A DNA stretch of 64,000 nt from Prochlorococcus sp. AG-409-D09 (GCA_003215935.1 QCJQ01000004.1:1-64000); one strand, 5' to 3'. Numbered from the stretch's first letter, positions 54,499-64,000 are shown. A program made the numbers and translations. The notes: a model not told the origin generated them from the letters alone.

Positions 54499-55296
54499 AT
54501 GAAGCCTTGTATTTTGTTGATCGAAGATGACCATGATATGCGGGATCTGGTATCAGGACATTTAGAGCATACTGGATTTGATGTTCACAAGGCTGAAGAC
54601 GGTATTAGAGGGCAAGCTCTTGCGCTGCAATATGTACCAGATTTAATTCTTCTTGATTTAATGCTGCCAGGAGTTGATGGTTTAACTCTGTGCCAAAGAT
54701 TGAGAAGGGATGAGAGAACTGCATCAATTCCGATTTTGATGATTACGGCGCTTGGAGGGATTAAAGATAAGGTGACAGGTTTCAATTCAGGCGCAGATGA
54801 TTACATCACTAAACCTTTTGATCTTGATGAATTACAGGTAAGAGTAAAAGCGCTTTTAAGAAGAACTAATAGGGCTCCATTAGGTTCAAGTAGTCAACAA
54901 GAGATACTTAATTATGGACCTTTGACATTGGTCCCAGAAAGGTTTGAAGCAATATGGTTTGATTTGCCTGTGCGCTTAACTCATCTTGAATTTGAGTTAC
55001 TTCATTGTTTATTGCAACGTCATGGGCAAACAGTTGCACCCTCATTGATTTTAAAAGAAGTTTGGGGATATGAACCTGATGATGATATTGAAACTATTCG
55101 TGTTCATGTTCGTCATTTGCGAACTAAATTAGAGCCTGATCCAAGGAAGCCTCGTTTTATTAAAACTGTATATGGTGCTGGTTATTGCCTTGAATTGCCA
55201 ACAGGAGATGAGATTCAAGAAGTGAAAAATTTAATTAACCAATCTAGAGAAGATAAAAAAATGCAAAATAATCAAGCAGAAAAAGCTATTGCTTAA
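54499..55296 (+). CDS. rpaA: OmpR-type response regulator RpaA
   Basis: Master output regulator of the cyanobacterial clock and of phycobilisome/photosystem balance in relatives. 265 residues from ATG 54499 ([20 protein letters not shown]); the frame is open 28 codons further up but that part is unlike RpaA. Receiver domain: acidic EDD, phospho-Asp in [15 protein letters not shown], Thr and Lys in MITALGG and DYITKPFD. Winged-helix domain 145-235 ([34 protein letters not shown]). The C-terminal 25 residues are polar and variable. Confidence 0.94.
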   Translation: MKPCILLIEDDHDMRDLVSGHLEHTGFDVHKAEDGIRGQALALQYVPDLILLDLMLPGVDGLTLCQRLRRDERTASIPILMITALGGIKDKVTGFNSGADDYITKPFDLDELQVRVKALLRRTNRAPLGSSSQQEILNYGPLTLVPERFEAIWFDLPVRLTHLEFELLHCLLQRHGQTVAPSLILKEVWGYEPDDDIETIRVHVRHLRTKLEPDPRKPRFIKTVYGAGYCLELPTGDEIQEVKNLINQSREDKKMQNNQAEKAIA

Positions 55297-56251
55297 TTCT
55301 ATTTATTTCAAGTAAAGCTACTTCCCATGCAAGTCTTGGTTGAACGTAGTTTATTAGTTGATAGCGAAGTTTATCTAGCCTTTGGATGGTTTTTGGATTG
55401 TAATCTTTTAACCAAATATTTTGTTGCAACCAGGTAATAATCCAAACTTGTTGTTCATTACTTAATTCTTCTGTTAGGTTTCTTGCTAATGATAAAGCGC
55501 TTAGGCAATCTTCAGGTAAATTTTGAAGTAATGCCCAGAGATGTTCAGGAATCTCTTCCTTATATTTGAGATGTTTTAAAAATGCTCCTGGTGATCCATT
55601 CGCAAGATTTAGAATTTCTTGTTCTTTGATTTCTTGGGAGTTTTCAGAGTAAATGTTTGTATCAACTTGAGAAAGAATATGTTTTATGAATGTTTCTTTG
55701 AGTGGATTAAATGGAATTATTTGACATCGAGAGCGAATTGTGTCCAATAATAATTCTTGCCTTTCACAAATTAAAATTAATATTCCTTTGTTAGGCTCTT
55801 CAAGGGTTTTGAGTAATGCATTTGCAGCTGCTTCATTAATTCTTTCAATATCTTCTATGATTATGATGCTGAGTGTTGATTCTATAGGTGTACGGCTAAG
55901 AAATCTTTTTAAGCTTCGAATTTGCTCAAGTCTAATTTGAGGTTGTGTTTTATATATAATATGTTCATCTTCTGCTTTAGATTTATTAATTAACTGTCCT
56001 TTATATAAATAAGTTGGTTCAATCAGTAAAAAATCTGGATGGTTTGAATTTTCTATTTTTCTTCTAGTATCTAGACTAGCTAAATTATTATTTATAATTG
56101 CTTCAGAAAATCTTAAAGCTGTTTTTTTTCTGCCGACCCCCTCTGGTCCAGAGAAAATATATGCCGGTGAAATTTTATTTTTTTTAAGAGCAGACTGTAA
56201 AATAGATATTGAATATTCTTGTCCAATTATATCTTCAAATATATTTTCCAT
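55286..56251 (-). CDS. holB: DNA polymerase III delta' subunit
   Basis: Clamp-loader subunit. 321 residues: [40 protein letters not shown] (degenerate P-loop with GRKKT in place of GKT), [20 protein letters not shown] with the SRC motif in [12 protein letters not shown]. The four-Cys zinc module usual in the family between the P-loop and IEP is not visible. It overlaps the convergent rpaA end by 11 bp and lies 7 bp downstream of tmk. Confidence 0.9.
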   Translation of the reverse strand: MENIFEDIIGQEYSISILQSALKKNKISPAYIFSGPEGVGRKKTALRFSEAIINNNLASLDTRRKIENSNHPDFLLIEPTYLYKGQLINKSKAEDEHIIYKTQPQIRLEQIRSLKRFLSRTPIESTLSIIIIEDIERINEAAANALLKTLEEPNKGILILICERQELLLDTIRSRCQIIPFNPLKETFIKHILSQVDTNIYSENSQEIKEQEILNLANGSPGAFLKHLKYKEEIPEHLWALLQNLPEDCLSALSLARNLTEELSNEQQVWIITWLQQNIWLKDYNPKTIQRLDKLRYQLINYVQPRLAWEVALLEINRIKQ

Positions 56252-56258
56252 TTTATAA

Positions 56259-56906
56259 TTATAGTTGTTTATTATATACTTTTAAAGTACTTGAAAGATA
56301 CTGATTTATCTTTTCACTTATTATTTCTTGTGATAAGGTTGCAGGAATTTTGACCCAGTTTTTTTCCTGAGCTAATTGACAAAAACCATTTGCGACTCTT
56401 TGCAGGAATTCTTTCCCTTCACTTTCAATTCTGTCATTAGTTAAAGTATTTCTTCTTTCAATACTTTCCTTACTATTCATATTAAGTAGAAATGTTATAT
56501 CTGGATGAATTCCTTGAGTTGCGATTGTTTCTAATTCTTTAATTAATTGCATATTTAATTTCCTTCCATAGCCTTGATAGGCAATTGTTGAGCCACTAAA
56601 TCTGTCACTGATAACCCAGTCACCTTTCTCTAATGCTGGTTGAATTATTTTCGTTACATGTTGAGCTCTATCAGCGGCATAAAGTAAAAGTTCTGTTATA
56701 GGTGCTGGATAATCATTTGATTGAGCATTTAGAAGTATTTTTCTTACTTCTACTCCTAAGTCTGTTCCTCCTGGTTCACGAGTTATATAACACTTTTTGT
56801 CTTTTGGCATTAACCCGCTTTGGGGTAGCCATTCTTTAAGTTGATTGACTTGAGTGGTTTTTCCACATCCATCGATTCCTTCAAAAACAATAAAGCGCCC
56901 ATTCAT
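56259..56906 (-). CDS. tmk: thymidylate kinase
   Basis: dTMP kinase of pyrimidine-nucleotide synthesis. 215 residues: Walker A FEGIDGCGKTTQVNQL, DRX region REPGGTDLGVEVRKIL, RAQHVTKIIQPALEKGDWVI, SDRFSGSTIAYQGYGRKL. All active-site motifs are present. It overlaps the copper ATPase gene by 4 bp, so the two are probably cotranscribed with holB. Confidence 0.95.
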   Translation of the reverse strand: MNGRFIVFEGIDGCGKTTQVNQLKEWLPQSGLMPKDKKCYITREPGGTDLGVEVRKILLNAQSNDYPAPITELLLYAADRAQHVTKIIQPALEKGDWVISDRFSGSTIAYQGYGRKLNMQLIKELETIATQGIHPDITFLLNMNSKESIERRNTLTNDRIESEGKEFLQRVANGFCQLAQEKNWVKIPATLSQEIISEKINQYLSSTLKVYNKQL

Positions 56907-59236
56907 TTTATTTTTAGTGACAAGGCATTTAAAACGACACTTATTGAACTTAAGGCCATCAATAAAGATGCTATTGGAGGTGAAAGTAGTAATCCAAAGT
57001 TAGGTAAAAGTAAACCAGCTGCAATGGGTAAAGCAATAATGTTGTAACCAAAAGCCCAAATTAAATTTTGCTGTATTTTTTTCATGGCTCTTTTTGATAA
57101 TAAAATTGCATCTGGTAGGCTTTCTAACTTGTCTCCTAGTAAAATTAAATCTGCTGACTCTTGAGCTATTTGTGTTCCTGTTCCAATAGCTATTCCAAGA
57201 TCGGATGCAGCTAATGCAGGAGCATCATTGATTCCGTCACCAACCATTGCAACTGCTCCTTCTTTTTGCAATTCTTTTAATCTATTTTGTTTTTGATTAG
57301 GAAGAAGTTGCCAACCAAGTTGATTATTATTAAACCCTAATTTATTTCCTAAATACTTCACGGCATTTTTCCTATCTCCACTAAAAATACTTAAAGAAAG
57401 ATTTTGTTTGCGTAATCTTGATAGTGCAATATCAACATCTTTGCGCAATTTATCATCAATATGAATGATACCTAATAATTTCTGACTATCAGCCACTCCA
57501 ATTATTGATTGATGTTGAATATTTCTTTTTTCTAGATCTAAGATAATTTTTGAATCAAATTTAATTCCTTCGCTTTGAATCCATTCAGGTGTACCTATTA
57601 AAAAAGAACTTTCATTGTTCTGAACTTTTCCTTTGATACCCTTGCCTGGATATGTAATAACATTAGAAGTTTTAAGTAGCTTTAATTCTCTATTCTCTGC
57701 TTCTTGAAGAATTGCATGTGCGATAGGATGCCGACTATTTTTTTCGAGACTTGCTGCAATTTGAAAGAGTTTGTCTGGGTCATTTGCGTTTGAGTAATCA
57801 ACAACTAATGGCCTTCCAATAGTTAATGTCCCAGTTTTGTCAAAAACAATTTGTTTAATGTTTGAGGCGATTTCTAGGACATCTCCACCTCTAAATAACC
57901 ATCCTTGCTTTGCTGCTTGACCAGATGCAACTGTTATTACTGTTGGAGTTGCTAGGCCAAGAGCGCAGGGACAAGCTATTACGAGGACAGCAATTGATAG
58001 TTGTAAAGCTAGTCCTAGAGGTGTTTGAGCTTCAGCACCTAGAGACATATGTAATCCATGCTGATGATGCATCAAGATTGGATTAGGTGTATTTATTACC
58101 TCTGGCCAAATTTTTGTTCCTAATTGCCACCAAAAAAAGAAAGTTGCCAATGCTAATGCAGTAACTCCATAGCAGAATCTCCCTGCAACACGATCAGCAA
58201 GTCTTTGAATTGGTGCTTTTCGAGCTTGTGCTTCTTCGACGAGACCAACTATTCGCGCTAATGCAGTTTCAGCTCCTATTTTTTTTACTTCGATTATCAA
58301 TGTTGATTCTAAGTTTAAAGTTCCTGAAGAAAGTTCTGTACCTTTAGATGCATTTATAGGCAATGGCTCTCCAGTAAGACTTGATACGTCAATAGCAGAA
58401 TTCCCTTCAAGAACTATTCCATCTACTGGTACTCTATCTCCAGCAAGGAGTTGTAATTTTTCTCCTGGCTTTAGCGCTCCAACTCTTACTTCTTTGACTT
58501 CATTATCTGATATAAATAGCCTTGCTGTTTCTGGTTGTAACTGAATTAATTCTTGAAGTGCTTTTCCTGTTTTGAAACGTGCACGCTCTTCTAAGAATCT
58601 TCCTAAAAGAACGAAGCCTAAAAGCATAACAGGCTCATTAAAAAAACAAGGCCATGAAACTTGCGGCCAAATTAATGCAATTAAACTTGCAAAATAAGCA
58701 CTACAAACTCCTAATCCAACAAGAGTATCCATGCTTGGAGCAAAAGCTATGGCAGATTTAAATCCAGCTTTTATGATCGCGAATCCAGGACCTAATAAGG
58801 CAACCGTTGCAAGAGTTGCATGAAAAGGAAGTGTGCCAAGTAATTGAATATCAATTTGTCCATTTTCGGCAAGATGCCCTAATCCGGACAAAATCAGTAA
58901 AGATAAGGCAATTATTAGTTGTTTCCATTGGTTCCAAAAGTTTTTTTGAGCAATTAATTCTGATGCTGTTTTTTGATCAGAAAAACTATTTGTCCTATTT
59001 TTTGCGATAAAACCACGATTATTAAGTGCGATTAGAACCTGATCTACTTGGCTACCTTTGCCATCTTTAAGATCTAAACAAGCTGTTTTTGTTACTAAAT
59101 TCACGCTTGCTTTTTGAACAGATGGTTGATCAAGAAGGATTTTCTCTACTGTGCGGACACATCCACCACATTTCATACCATCTATCTCAATCAAGACTGA
59201 ATGATTTTTGTTTGGAGCGATTTTTTTATAGCTCAA
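56903..59236 (-). CDS. copper-transporting P1B-type ATPase
   Basis: 777 residues. N-terminal HMA domain with MKCGGCVRTVEKILLDQ (CxxC), eight membrane helices, actuator SSLTGEPLPINAS, CPC motif VIACPCALGLATPTV, phosphorylation loop FDKTGTLTIGRPL, HP motif SRHPIAHAIL and hinge MVGDGINDAPALAASDLG. A His/Met-rich loop HHQHGLHMSLG lies before the CPC helix. It matches cyanobacterial CtaA/PacS, which supply copper to plastocyanin and cytochrome oxidase; which of the two cannot be told. Confidence 0.93.
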   Translation of the reverse strand: MSYKKIAPNKNHSVLIEIDGMKCGGCVRTVEKILLDQPSVQKASVNLVTKTACLDLKDGKGSQVDQVLIALNNRGFIAKNRTNSFSDQKTASELIAQKNFWNQWKQLIIALSLLILSGLGHLAENGQIDIQLLGTLPFHATLATVALLGPGFAIIKAGFKSAIAFAPSMDTLVGLGVCSAYFASLIALIWPQVSWPCFFNEPVMLLGFVLLGRFLEERARFKTGKALQELIQLQPETARLFISDNEVKEVRVGALKPGEKLQLLAGDRVPVDGIVLEGNSAIDVSSLTGEPLPINASKGTELSSGTLNLESTLIIEVKKIGAETALARIVGLVEEAQARKAPIQRLADRVAGRFCYGVTALALATFFFWWQLGTKIWPEVINTPNPILMHHQHGLHMSLGAEAQTPLGLALQLSIAVLVIACPCALGLATPTVITVASGQAAKQGWLFRGGDVLEIASNIKQIVFDKTGTLTIGRPLVVDYSNANDPDKLFQIAASLEKNSRHPIAHAILQEAENRELKLLKTSNVITYPGKGIKGKVQNNESSFLIGTPEWIQSEGIKFDSKIILDLEKRNIQHQSIIGVADSQKLLGIIHIDDKLRKDVDIALSRLRKQNLSLSIFSGDRKNAVKYLGNKLGFNNNQLGWQLLPNQKQNRLKELQKEGAVAMVGDGINDAPALAASDLGIAIGTGTQIAQESADLILLGDKLESLPDAILLSKRAMKKIQQNLIWAFGYNIIALPIAAGLLLPNFGLLLSPPIASLLMALSSISVVLNALSLKIK

Positions 59237-59391
59237 GGAAAATTAAATTTTTTTATAGTGTAGTGGAGTTTAAATTAATCTAAAAATTAATAGAAAATTT
59301 ACTAAACAGTAAAAATTTAGTTAAGGATTTATCAATATATTAACTTTAATTCATTCATGATAGCTATATATGTTGTGATTTCAGTTTTCTC

Positions 59392-59913
59392 GTGCCAAGA
59401 AGTCAAAACAAAGACAACTTTCTTGATAAGGCCTTCACAAAAATGGCAGAAGGCATTGTCAAGATGATGCCAATAGCTTCTAAAGAGAAGGAGGCTTACC
59501 TTTATTATCGAAAAGGCTTATCAGCGCAAAATGATGGCGATTATTCGGAAGCTCTTGAATACTATGAAGAAAGCCTGAGGCTGGAAGATAATTCTGTTGA
59601 TAGAGGAGAGACCCTTAAAAATATGGCCATTATTTTTATGAGTAATGGAGATGAGGAACGTGCTTTGGATACTTATTTAAAAGCATTAGATCAGAATCCT
59701 AAGCAACCATCATGCTTGAAAAATATGGGTCTTATTTATGAAAAACGTGGGCGTATGGCACAGCGTGCAGGGAATCAGGATGAGAGCGATATATGGTTTG
59801 ATAGGGCTGCTGATGTTTGGACTAAAGCTGTAAGATTATATCCAGGGGGATATTTGGATATAGAGAATTGGTTGAAAACAACTGGTAGAGGGAATGTAGA
59901 TGTTTATTTATAA
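59392..59913 (+). CDS. ycf3: photosystem I assembly protein Ycf3
   Basis: 173 residues with three TPR repeats: [80 protein letters not shown]. Starts [20 protein letters not shown] from GTG 59392, the family N-terminus. Needed for PSI complex assembly in cyanobacteria and plastids. Full length. Confidence 0.95.
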   Translation: MPRSQNKDNFLDKAFTKMAEGIVKMMPIASKEKEAYLYYRKGLSAQNDGDYSEALEYYEESLRLEDNSVDRGETLKNMAIIFMSNGDEERALDTYLKALDQNPKQPSCLKNMGLIYEKRGRMAQRAGNQDESDIWFDRAADVWTKAVRLYPGGYLDIENWLKTTGRGNVDVYL

Positions 59914-59925
59914 AATCTTTTTTAA

Positions 59926-61302
59926 TTAATTATTGAATGCCAATTTCAATGCTTCATTTATTTTAGAAGCCTTTAATATTTTAATTTTGTTATTATTTTT
60001 GATAATATTTACTTTACTCTCATTGGGGATAATTACTCTTGTAAAGCCTAATCTCATTGCTTCTTGAATTCTTTGATGTATTTGTCTTACAGGTCTTAAT
60101 TGCCCACCTAAACCAATTTCTCCTATTAGTATTGTTCCAGAAGGTATTTGAATACTTTTAAAACTTGAGACTATTGCTGTTGCAATGCCTAGATCAGCTC
60201 CTGGCTCTTCTACATTTATGCCTCCTACAACAGCTAAATAGCAATCATGACGAGATAAAGCTAAAGACATATTTTTTTCAATAACCGCTAAGATCTGATG
60301 TAGACGGTTGCTTTCAACACCAGTGGCTGTTCTTCTAGGATTTGGATAGGATGTTGTATTAATTAGTGCTTGTATTTCAATAGCTAAGGGCCTTGCTCCT
60401 TCACAAGTCATAATTGTTGCCACGCCATTAGCTTGTTCGTTACTTAGAAATAATTCACTAGGGTTTTTGACTTCTATTAAACCTTCTCCTTCCATTTCAA
60501 ATACAGCTAATTCATTAGTTGCACCAAATCTGTTTTTTATTGCTCTTAATAATCTATGACTTGCAAATCGATCTCCTTCAAAAGTTAGAACGGCATCTAC
60601 TAAGTGTTCAAGAACTTTTGGACCAGCAAGAATTCCTTCTTTAGTAACATGACCAACAATAATCAGAGCTATATTTCTTTTTTTTGCTATTCGTTGTAAA
60701 GCTGCAGAGCATTCGCGTACCTGTGTAACTGATCCTGCCCCACTTGAAAGATTGCAATCTTGTAGAGCTTGAATACTGTCAATTATTGCAACTTGAGGTT
60801 TTAGAGAATCTAATTCGTCTATAACTGCATCTAAATCTGTTTCCGCAAGTAAATGAAGATTGGATTCCGAGCCTTGTAATCTGTTCCATCTAAGTCTGAC
60901 CTGTTCGGCCGATTCTTCTGCTGTTACATATAAAATAGTTTCTTTTAATGCCATTGCAGCAGCACTTTGTAATAGCAGAGTGCTTTTTCCTATCCCTGGA
61001 TCCCCTCCTACTAATACAAGTGAACCTGGGACTAAGCCCCCACCAAGAACATTGTCAAATTCTTTGTAGCCACTAGACATTCTTTGAATCACTTCCTTCT
61101 TTACGGATGTGATTGGCTCTGATCTTTTTTGTTCTGATGAGTGACGAAAACTTGATTTTTTTGTTGCGTTTTTTCGAATTATTGATGAGATTTTTTCCTC
61201 AATAATTGAGTTCCATTCTCCGCAACTCGTGCACCTGCCAAAGAATTGTCGCGTTTCGGCACCGCAATTTTGGCATACATAAATAGAGACAGATCGAGAC
61301 AC
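59926..61302 (-). CDS. radA: DNA repair protein RadA/Sms
   Basis: 458 residues: N-terminal zinc finger YVCQNCGAETRQFFGRCTSC, Walker A GGDPGIGKSTLLLQSA, RadA-specific KNRFGATNELAVFEM (KNRFG motif), and a C-terminal Lon-like domain (GATAIVSS region, IGEIGLGGQLRPVRQIHQR). Branch-migration helicase in recombination. Divergent from rpaB across 106 bp. Confidence 0.95.
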   Translation of the reverse strand: MSRSVSIYVCQNCGAETRQFFGRCTSCGEWNSIIEEKISSIIRKNATKKSSFRHSSEQKRSEPITSVKKEVIQRMSSGYKEFDNVLGGGLVPGSLVLVGGDPGIGKSTLLLQSAAAMALKETILYVTAEESAEQVRLRWNRLQGSESNLHLLAETDLDAVIDELDSLKPQVAIIDSIQALQDCNLSSGAGSVTQVRECSAALQRIAKKRNIALIIVGHVTKEGILAGPKVLEHLVDAVLTFEGDRFASHRLLRAIKNRFGATNELAVFEMEGEGLIEVKNPSELFLSNEQANGVATIMTCEGARPLAIEIQALINTTSYPNPRRTATGVESNRLHQILAVIEKNMSLALSRHDCYLAVVGGINVEEPGADLGIATAIVSSFKSIQIPSGTILIGEIGLGGQLRPVRQIHQRIQEAMRLGFTRVIIPNESKVNIIKNNNKIKILKASKINEALKLAFNN

Positions 61303-61408
61303 TTAGTTGTGTAAAGGAAGTTGGCTGTAGTTGAATAATAAAGATCTAAAAATAAGCCTGTTCATGGACTTGTATAAGATCACTTTAAGCCGCCTCAGCT
61401 AAAACCAC

Positions 61409-62155
61409 ATGACGGCCACCAGTCCATCTAAGGAAACGATCCTCGTGGCTGACGATGAGGCCAGTATCCGTAGGATATTGGAAACTCGTCTTTCAATGAT
61501 CGGTTATCAAGTCCTCACTGCATGTGATGGTAATGAGGCTTTAGCTCTTTTTAGAAATAATGAACCTGATTTGGTGGTTTTAGACATCATGATGCCTAAA
61601 ATGGATGGCTATGGAGTAATCCAAGAATTAAGAAAAGAGTCGGATGTTCCAATAGTCATGCTTACAGCTTTGGGGGATGTGGCAGATAGAATTACGGGAC
61701 TAGAGTTAGGAGCAGATGATTATGTTGTTAAGCCTTTTAGCCCTAAAGAGTTGGAGGCTAGAATTAGATGTGTTTTACGTAGAGTAGAGAAAGAGCAAAT
61801 TGCAGGCTTACCTAATTCAGGTGTTATATCCGTAACTAATTTACGTATAGATACTAATAAGAGACAGGTTTATAGATCTGATGAACGTATTAGATTAACT
61901 GGAATGGAATTTAGTTTATTAGAACTATTAGTAAGTAGATCAGGTGAGCCTTTTAGTCGAGGGGAAATTTTAAAAGAAGTATGGGGTTATACCCCAGAAA
62001 GGCATGTAGATACAAGGGTGGTTGATGTTCATATTTCAAGATTGAGATCTAAATTGGAAGATGATCCTGCTAATCCCGAGTTAATTCTTACTGCAAGAGG
62101 TACTGGATATTTATTTCAGCGAATAGTTGACTCAATGTCTCCAGATTTAATTTAA
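61409..62155 (+). CDS. rpaB: OmpR-type response regulator RpaB (Ycf27)
   Basis: Essential light/redox response regulator, repressor of high-light genes via HLR1 sites in relatives. 248 residues: acidic pair in ILVADDEASIRRILETRL, phospho-Asp in DLVVLDIMMPKMDGY, Lys in DYVVKPFSPKELEARI, winged-helix with LTGMEFSLLELLVSRSG and VDVHISRLRSKLEDDP. Start MTATSPSKETILVADDEASI. plsX follows 7 bp later, so probably cotranscribed. Confidence 0.96.
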   Translation: MTATSPSKETILVADDEASIRRILETRLSMIGYQVLTACDGNEALALFRNNEPDLVVLDIMMPKMDGYGVIQELRKESDVPIVMLTALGDVADRITGLELGADDYVVKPFSPKELEARIRCVLRRVEKEQIAGLPNSGVISVTNLRIDTNKRQVYRSDERIRLTGMEFSLLELLVSRSGEPFSRGEILKEVWGYTPERHVDTRVVDVHISRLRSKLEDDPANPELILTARGTGYLFQRIVDSMSPDLI

Positions 62156-62162
62156 AAAGGAA

Positions 62163-63482
62163 GTGCAAAACTCATCTCAAAATAGGACTAATCGTTCAAA
62201 AGCAATAAGGCGTTTGGTGATTTGGTATAGACGTAATTCTGCCGTTACTACTCTTGTAGATACAGCTGCAAATTCTGCATCTGCGGCAAGTAATGTTGCT
62301 GGTACGGTTGTATCGAATGCGGGGTCAGTAGTAACTAGTGCGGGATCTATTGCAAGAAGCACATTGCAGCCATTGGTTTTTGATCCACTGCGAAGATTAC
62401 AAAGCAATGAAAATGGTTTTGAGAAAATTTCAATACAGGACTCTGAAAGATTATGGGTTGCAGTTGATGGAATGGGTGGAGATTATGCTCCTGAATCAAT
62501 TCTAGAAGGATGTTTAAAAGCCATTTCCAGACTCCCTTTAAAGATTAAGTTTGTTGGTGAAATTCAGAAGATAAATACAGCAGCAGAAAATGCTGGTTTA
62601 AATGAAGCTCTTTTAGGAGCTATTGATTCTGGCAATTTTCAATTAGTTCCTAGTGGCATTTCTGTTGGAATGGATGAAGAGGCAACAGTTGTAAGAAAAA
62701 AAAGAGATGCAAGCATAAATATTGCTATGGATTTGGTTAAAAAAGGAGAAGCTTTGGCAGTTTATTCTGCTGGAAATTCAGGAGCATTAATGGCATCAGC
62801 CATATTTCGTTTAGGTAGATTGAAGGGCATAGACCGACCTGCTATAGGTGCATTATTCCCTACTAAAGACCCTGGGCAACCAGTTTTAGTACTTGATGTT
62901 GGTGCCAATATGGATTGCAAACCCGCTTATTTACATCACTTTGCTCTATTGGGAAATATTTATTGTCGTGATGTTTTACAAGTTAATCATCCTCGTATTG
63001 GGCTTCTAAATATTGGGGAAGAGTCTTGTAAAGGTAATGATCTTTCTTTACGCAGTTATGAACTCCTGAGCTCTGATAAAAGATTTAACTTTGAAGGTAA
63101 TTGTGAAGGTAGAGATGTTCTTTCTGGTCAATTTGATGTAGTTGTATGTGATGGGTTTACAGGGAATATTTTATTGAAATTTCTTGAGTCGGTTGGCAGT
63201 GTTTTACTTGATGTATTGCGTGCTGAATTGCCTAGGGGGAGAAGGGGAAAAGTTGGCTCAGCATTTTTAAGAAGTAATTTGAAAAGGATTAAAAAACGAT
63301 TAGACCATGCTGAACATGGTGGTGCTCTTTTATTAGGTGTTAACGGTATATGTGTTATTGGTCATGGGAGTAGTAAAGCTTTATCTGTAGTAAGTGCTCT
63401 TCGTATTGCCCATTCGGCTGCAAGTCATGGTGTCATGGAAGATCTTGCAAAGCTTCAAGATTCTGAGATTTTAAGTGTTTGA
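62163..63482 (+). CDS. plsX: phosphate acyltransferase PlsX with long N-terminal extension
   Basis: Makes acyl-phosphate from acyl-ACP for phospholipid synthesis. 439 residues from GTG 62163. The family core starts only at about residue 95 (LWVAVDGMGGDYAPESILEG). Later blocks: VYSAGNSGALMASAIFRLGR, LVLDVGANMDCKPAYLHHFA, DVVVCDGFTGNILLKFLESV and LKKRLDHAEHGGALLLGVNG-type segments. The extra N-terminal part has a basic segment and an Ala/Ser/Val-rich run (TAANSASAASNVAGTVVSNA). fabH follows, a common order. Confidence 0.93.
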   Translation: MQNSSQNRTNRSKAIRRLVIWYRRNSAVTTLVDTAANSASAASNVAGTVVSNAGSVVTSAGSIARSTLQPLVFDPLRRLQSNENGFEKISIQDSERLWVAVDGMGGDYAPESILEGCLKAISRLPLKIKFVGEIQKINTAAENAGLNEALLGAIDSGNFQLVPSGISVGMDEEATVVRKKRDASINIAMDLVKKGEALAVYSAGNSGALMASAIFRLGRLKGIDRPAIGALFPTKDPGQPVLVLDVGANMDCKPAYLHHFALLGNIYCRDVLQVNHPRIGLLNIGEESCKGNDLSLRSYELLSSDKRFNFEGNCEGRDVLSGQFDVVVCDGFTGNILLKFLESVGSVLLDVLRAELPRGRRGKVGSAFLRSNLKRIKKRLDHAEHGGALLLGVNGICVIGHGSSKALSVVSALRIAHSAASHGVMEDLAKLQDSEILSV

Positions 63483-63536
63483 TTTTTTCTGGACCATAGT
63501 TGTGTTTGACTTGTTTAACGTTCTCATGATTTCTCT

Positions 63537-64000
63537 TTGACTAGAACGCCCACAAGCCATTTTGGAGTATTACTTGTAGGTAGTGGTAGTGCCACCCCTT
63601 CACAAGTTATAAGTAATGATCAGCTTGGTAAACGGGTTGATACTAGTGATGAATGGATAAAAAGCAGGACAGGTATTGCTCAAAGAAGAGTTATATCTAA
63701 TCATGAAACATTGCATGGCTTGTCGGCTAAAGCCGCTCAAAAAGCCATGAGTATGGCCAATTGGGAACCGGAAGATATTGATCTATTGGTTCTTGCTACC
63801 TCAACGCCAGATGATTTGTTTGGTTCTGCAACCCAAGTGCAGGCTGAGTTGGGGGCTAAAAATGCTGTAGCTTTTGATTTAACTGCAGCTTGTAGTGGTT
63901 TTCTTTTTGCAATGATTACAGTTTCACAATTTTTAAGAACTGGGTCTATGAAGAGAGCATTGGTAATAGGAGCTGATCAATTATCCAGATGGGTCGATTG
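63537..64000 (+). CDS. fabH: 3-oxoacyl-ACP synthase III (partial, C-terminus outside window)
   Basis: Starts fatty-acid chains by condensing acetyl-CoA with malonyl-ACP. About 154 residues are present from TTG 63537 (TRTPTSHFGVLLVGSGSATP). Conserved VDTSDEWIKSRTGIAQRRV and the catalytic Cys in DLTAACSGFLFAM. The His/Asn pair lies beyond the window. It follows plsX by 54 bp on the same strand, as in many bacteria. Confidence 0.94.
   Translation, partial: MTRTPTSHFGVLLVGSGSATPSQVISNDQLGKRVDTSDEWIKSRTGIAQRRVISNHETLHGLSAKAAQKAMSMANWEPEDIDLLVLATSTPDDLFGSATQVQAELGAKNAVAFDLTAACSGFLFAMITVSQFLRTGSMKRALVIGADQLSRWVD

Noticed and set aside
1-64000. CRISPR arrays, insertion sequences, prophage genes
   Set aside because: No spaced direct-repeat array, transposase or phage structural gene was seen on either strand.

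Overview
The window is a densely packed, AT-rich chromosomal segment of a marine picocyanobacterium, most likely Prochlorococcus. The basis is a set of oxygenic-photosynthesis and cyanobacterium-specific genes (RpaA and RpaB regulators, Ycf3, NdhO, a PetL-like peptide, a 48-residue high-light-inducible protein, zeta-carotene desaturase, DUF751, DUF2973, DUF3120, DUF4912, UPF0367), very short intergenic spacers, gene ends that overlap on both strands, and frequent TTG/GTG starts. I cannot assign a strain from sequence alone. I see no phage, insertion sequence or CRISPR array.

Layout. 1-5570: iron-sulfur cluster assembly, sufBCDS on the minus strand (sufS runs off the window) with its regulator sufR divergent. 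5572-11535: two conserved hypotheticals, a DUF4912 protein preceded by a strongly structured leader, a 56-residue membrane peptide, phosphoglucomutase and a RarA fusion protein. 11518-14082: four tightly overlapping genes on both strands (phosphopantetheinyl transferase, peroxiredoxin Q, coaX, cysH). 14336-19532: an SLC13 transporter with RCK domains, KtrB, KtrA and AnmK. 19552-20767: a small-gene patch (ribbon-helix-helix protein, Nif11-like peptide, membrane peptide). 20845-26904: ABC-F ATPase, HtrA protease, DUF2973, HLIP, exonuclease VII (xseAB), zinc-ribbon protein. 26952-31797: minus-strand run (YihY, inositol-phosphatase family, TolC, cyanobacterial radical-SAM protein). 32200-40357: DUF3120, nadB, VKOR-thioredoxin, PetL-like, DUF4346, GNAT-like protein, RibD-type reductase, tandem PTPS protein, shikimate kinase. 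41411-50490: DUF751, rbfA, GH3 hexosaminidase, hemD, SRPBCC protein, crtQ, SufA-type carrier, TPR, TIGR01777 epimerase, ndhO, J-domain protein, cysK. 50632-53458: GT39-like protein, UPF0367, ABC ATPase, tRNA-Asn. 53459-54498: the largest non-coding stretch, with a possible gene remnant. 54499-64000: rpaA, holB, tmk, copper ATPase, ycf3, radA, rpaB, plsX, and fabH cut by the window end.

Functional links. The suf cluster plus the SufA-type carrier at 46.6 kb supply Fe-S clusters, and cysH and cysK supply the reduced sulfur upstream. KtrA/KtrB and the RCK-bearing transporter form an ion-transport block. RpaA and RpaB, the two main light/clock-linked response regulators, lie about 7 kb apart with the PSI assembly factor Ycf3 and a copper pump between them. 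Most of the window is ordinary core genome.

The observations I rate highest are a nested multi-stem RNA leader with the Shine-Dalgarno in a hairpin loop before the DUF4912 gene, a perfect 32-bp palindrome between htrA and a DUF2973 gene, the RHH/palindrome/Nif11-like small-gene patch, and a 1-kb gene-poor stretch before rpaA.
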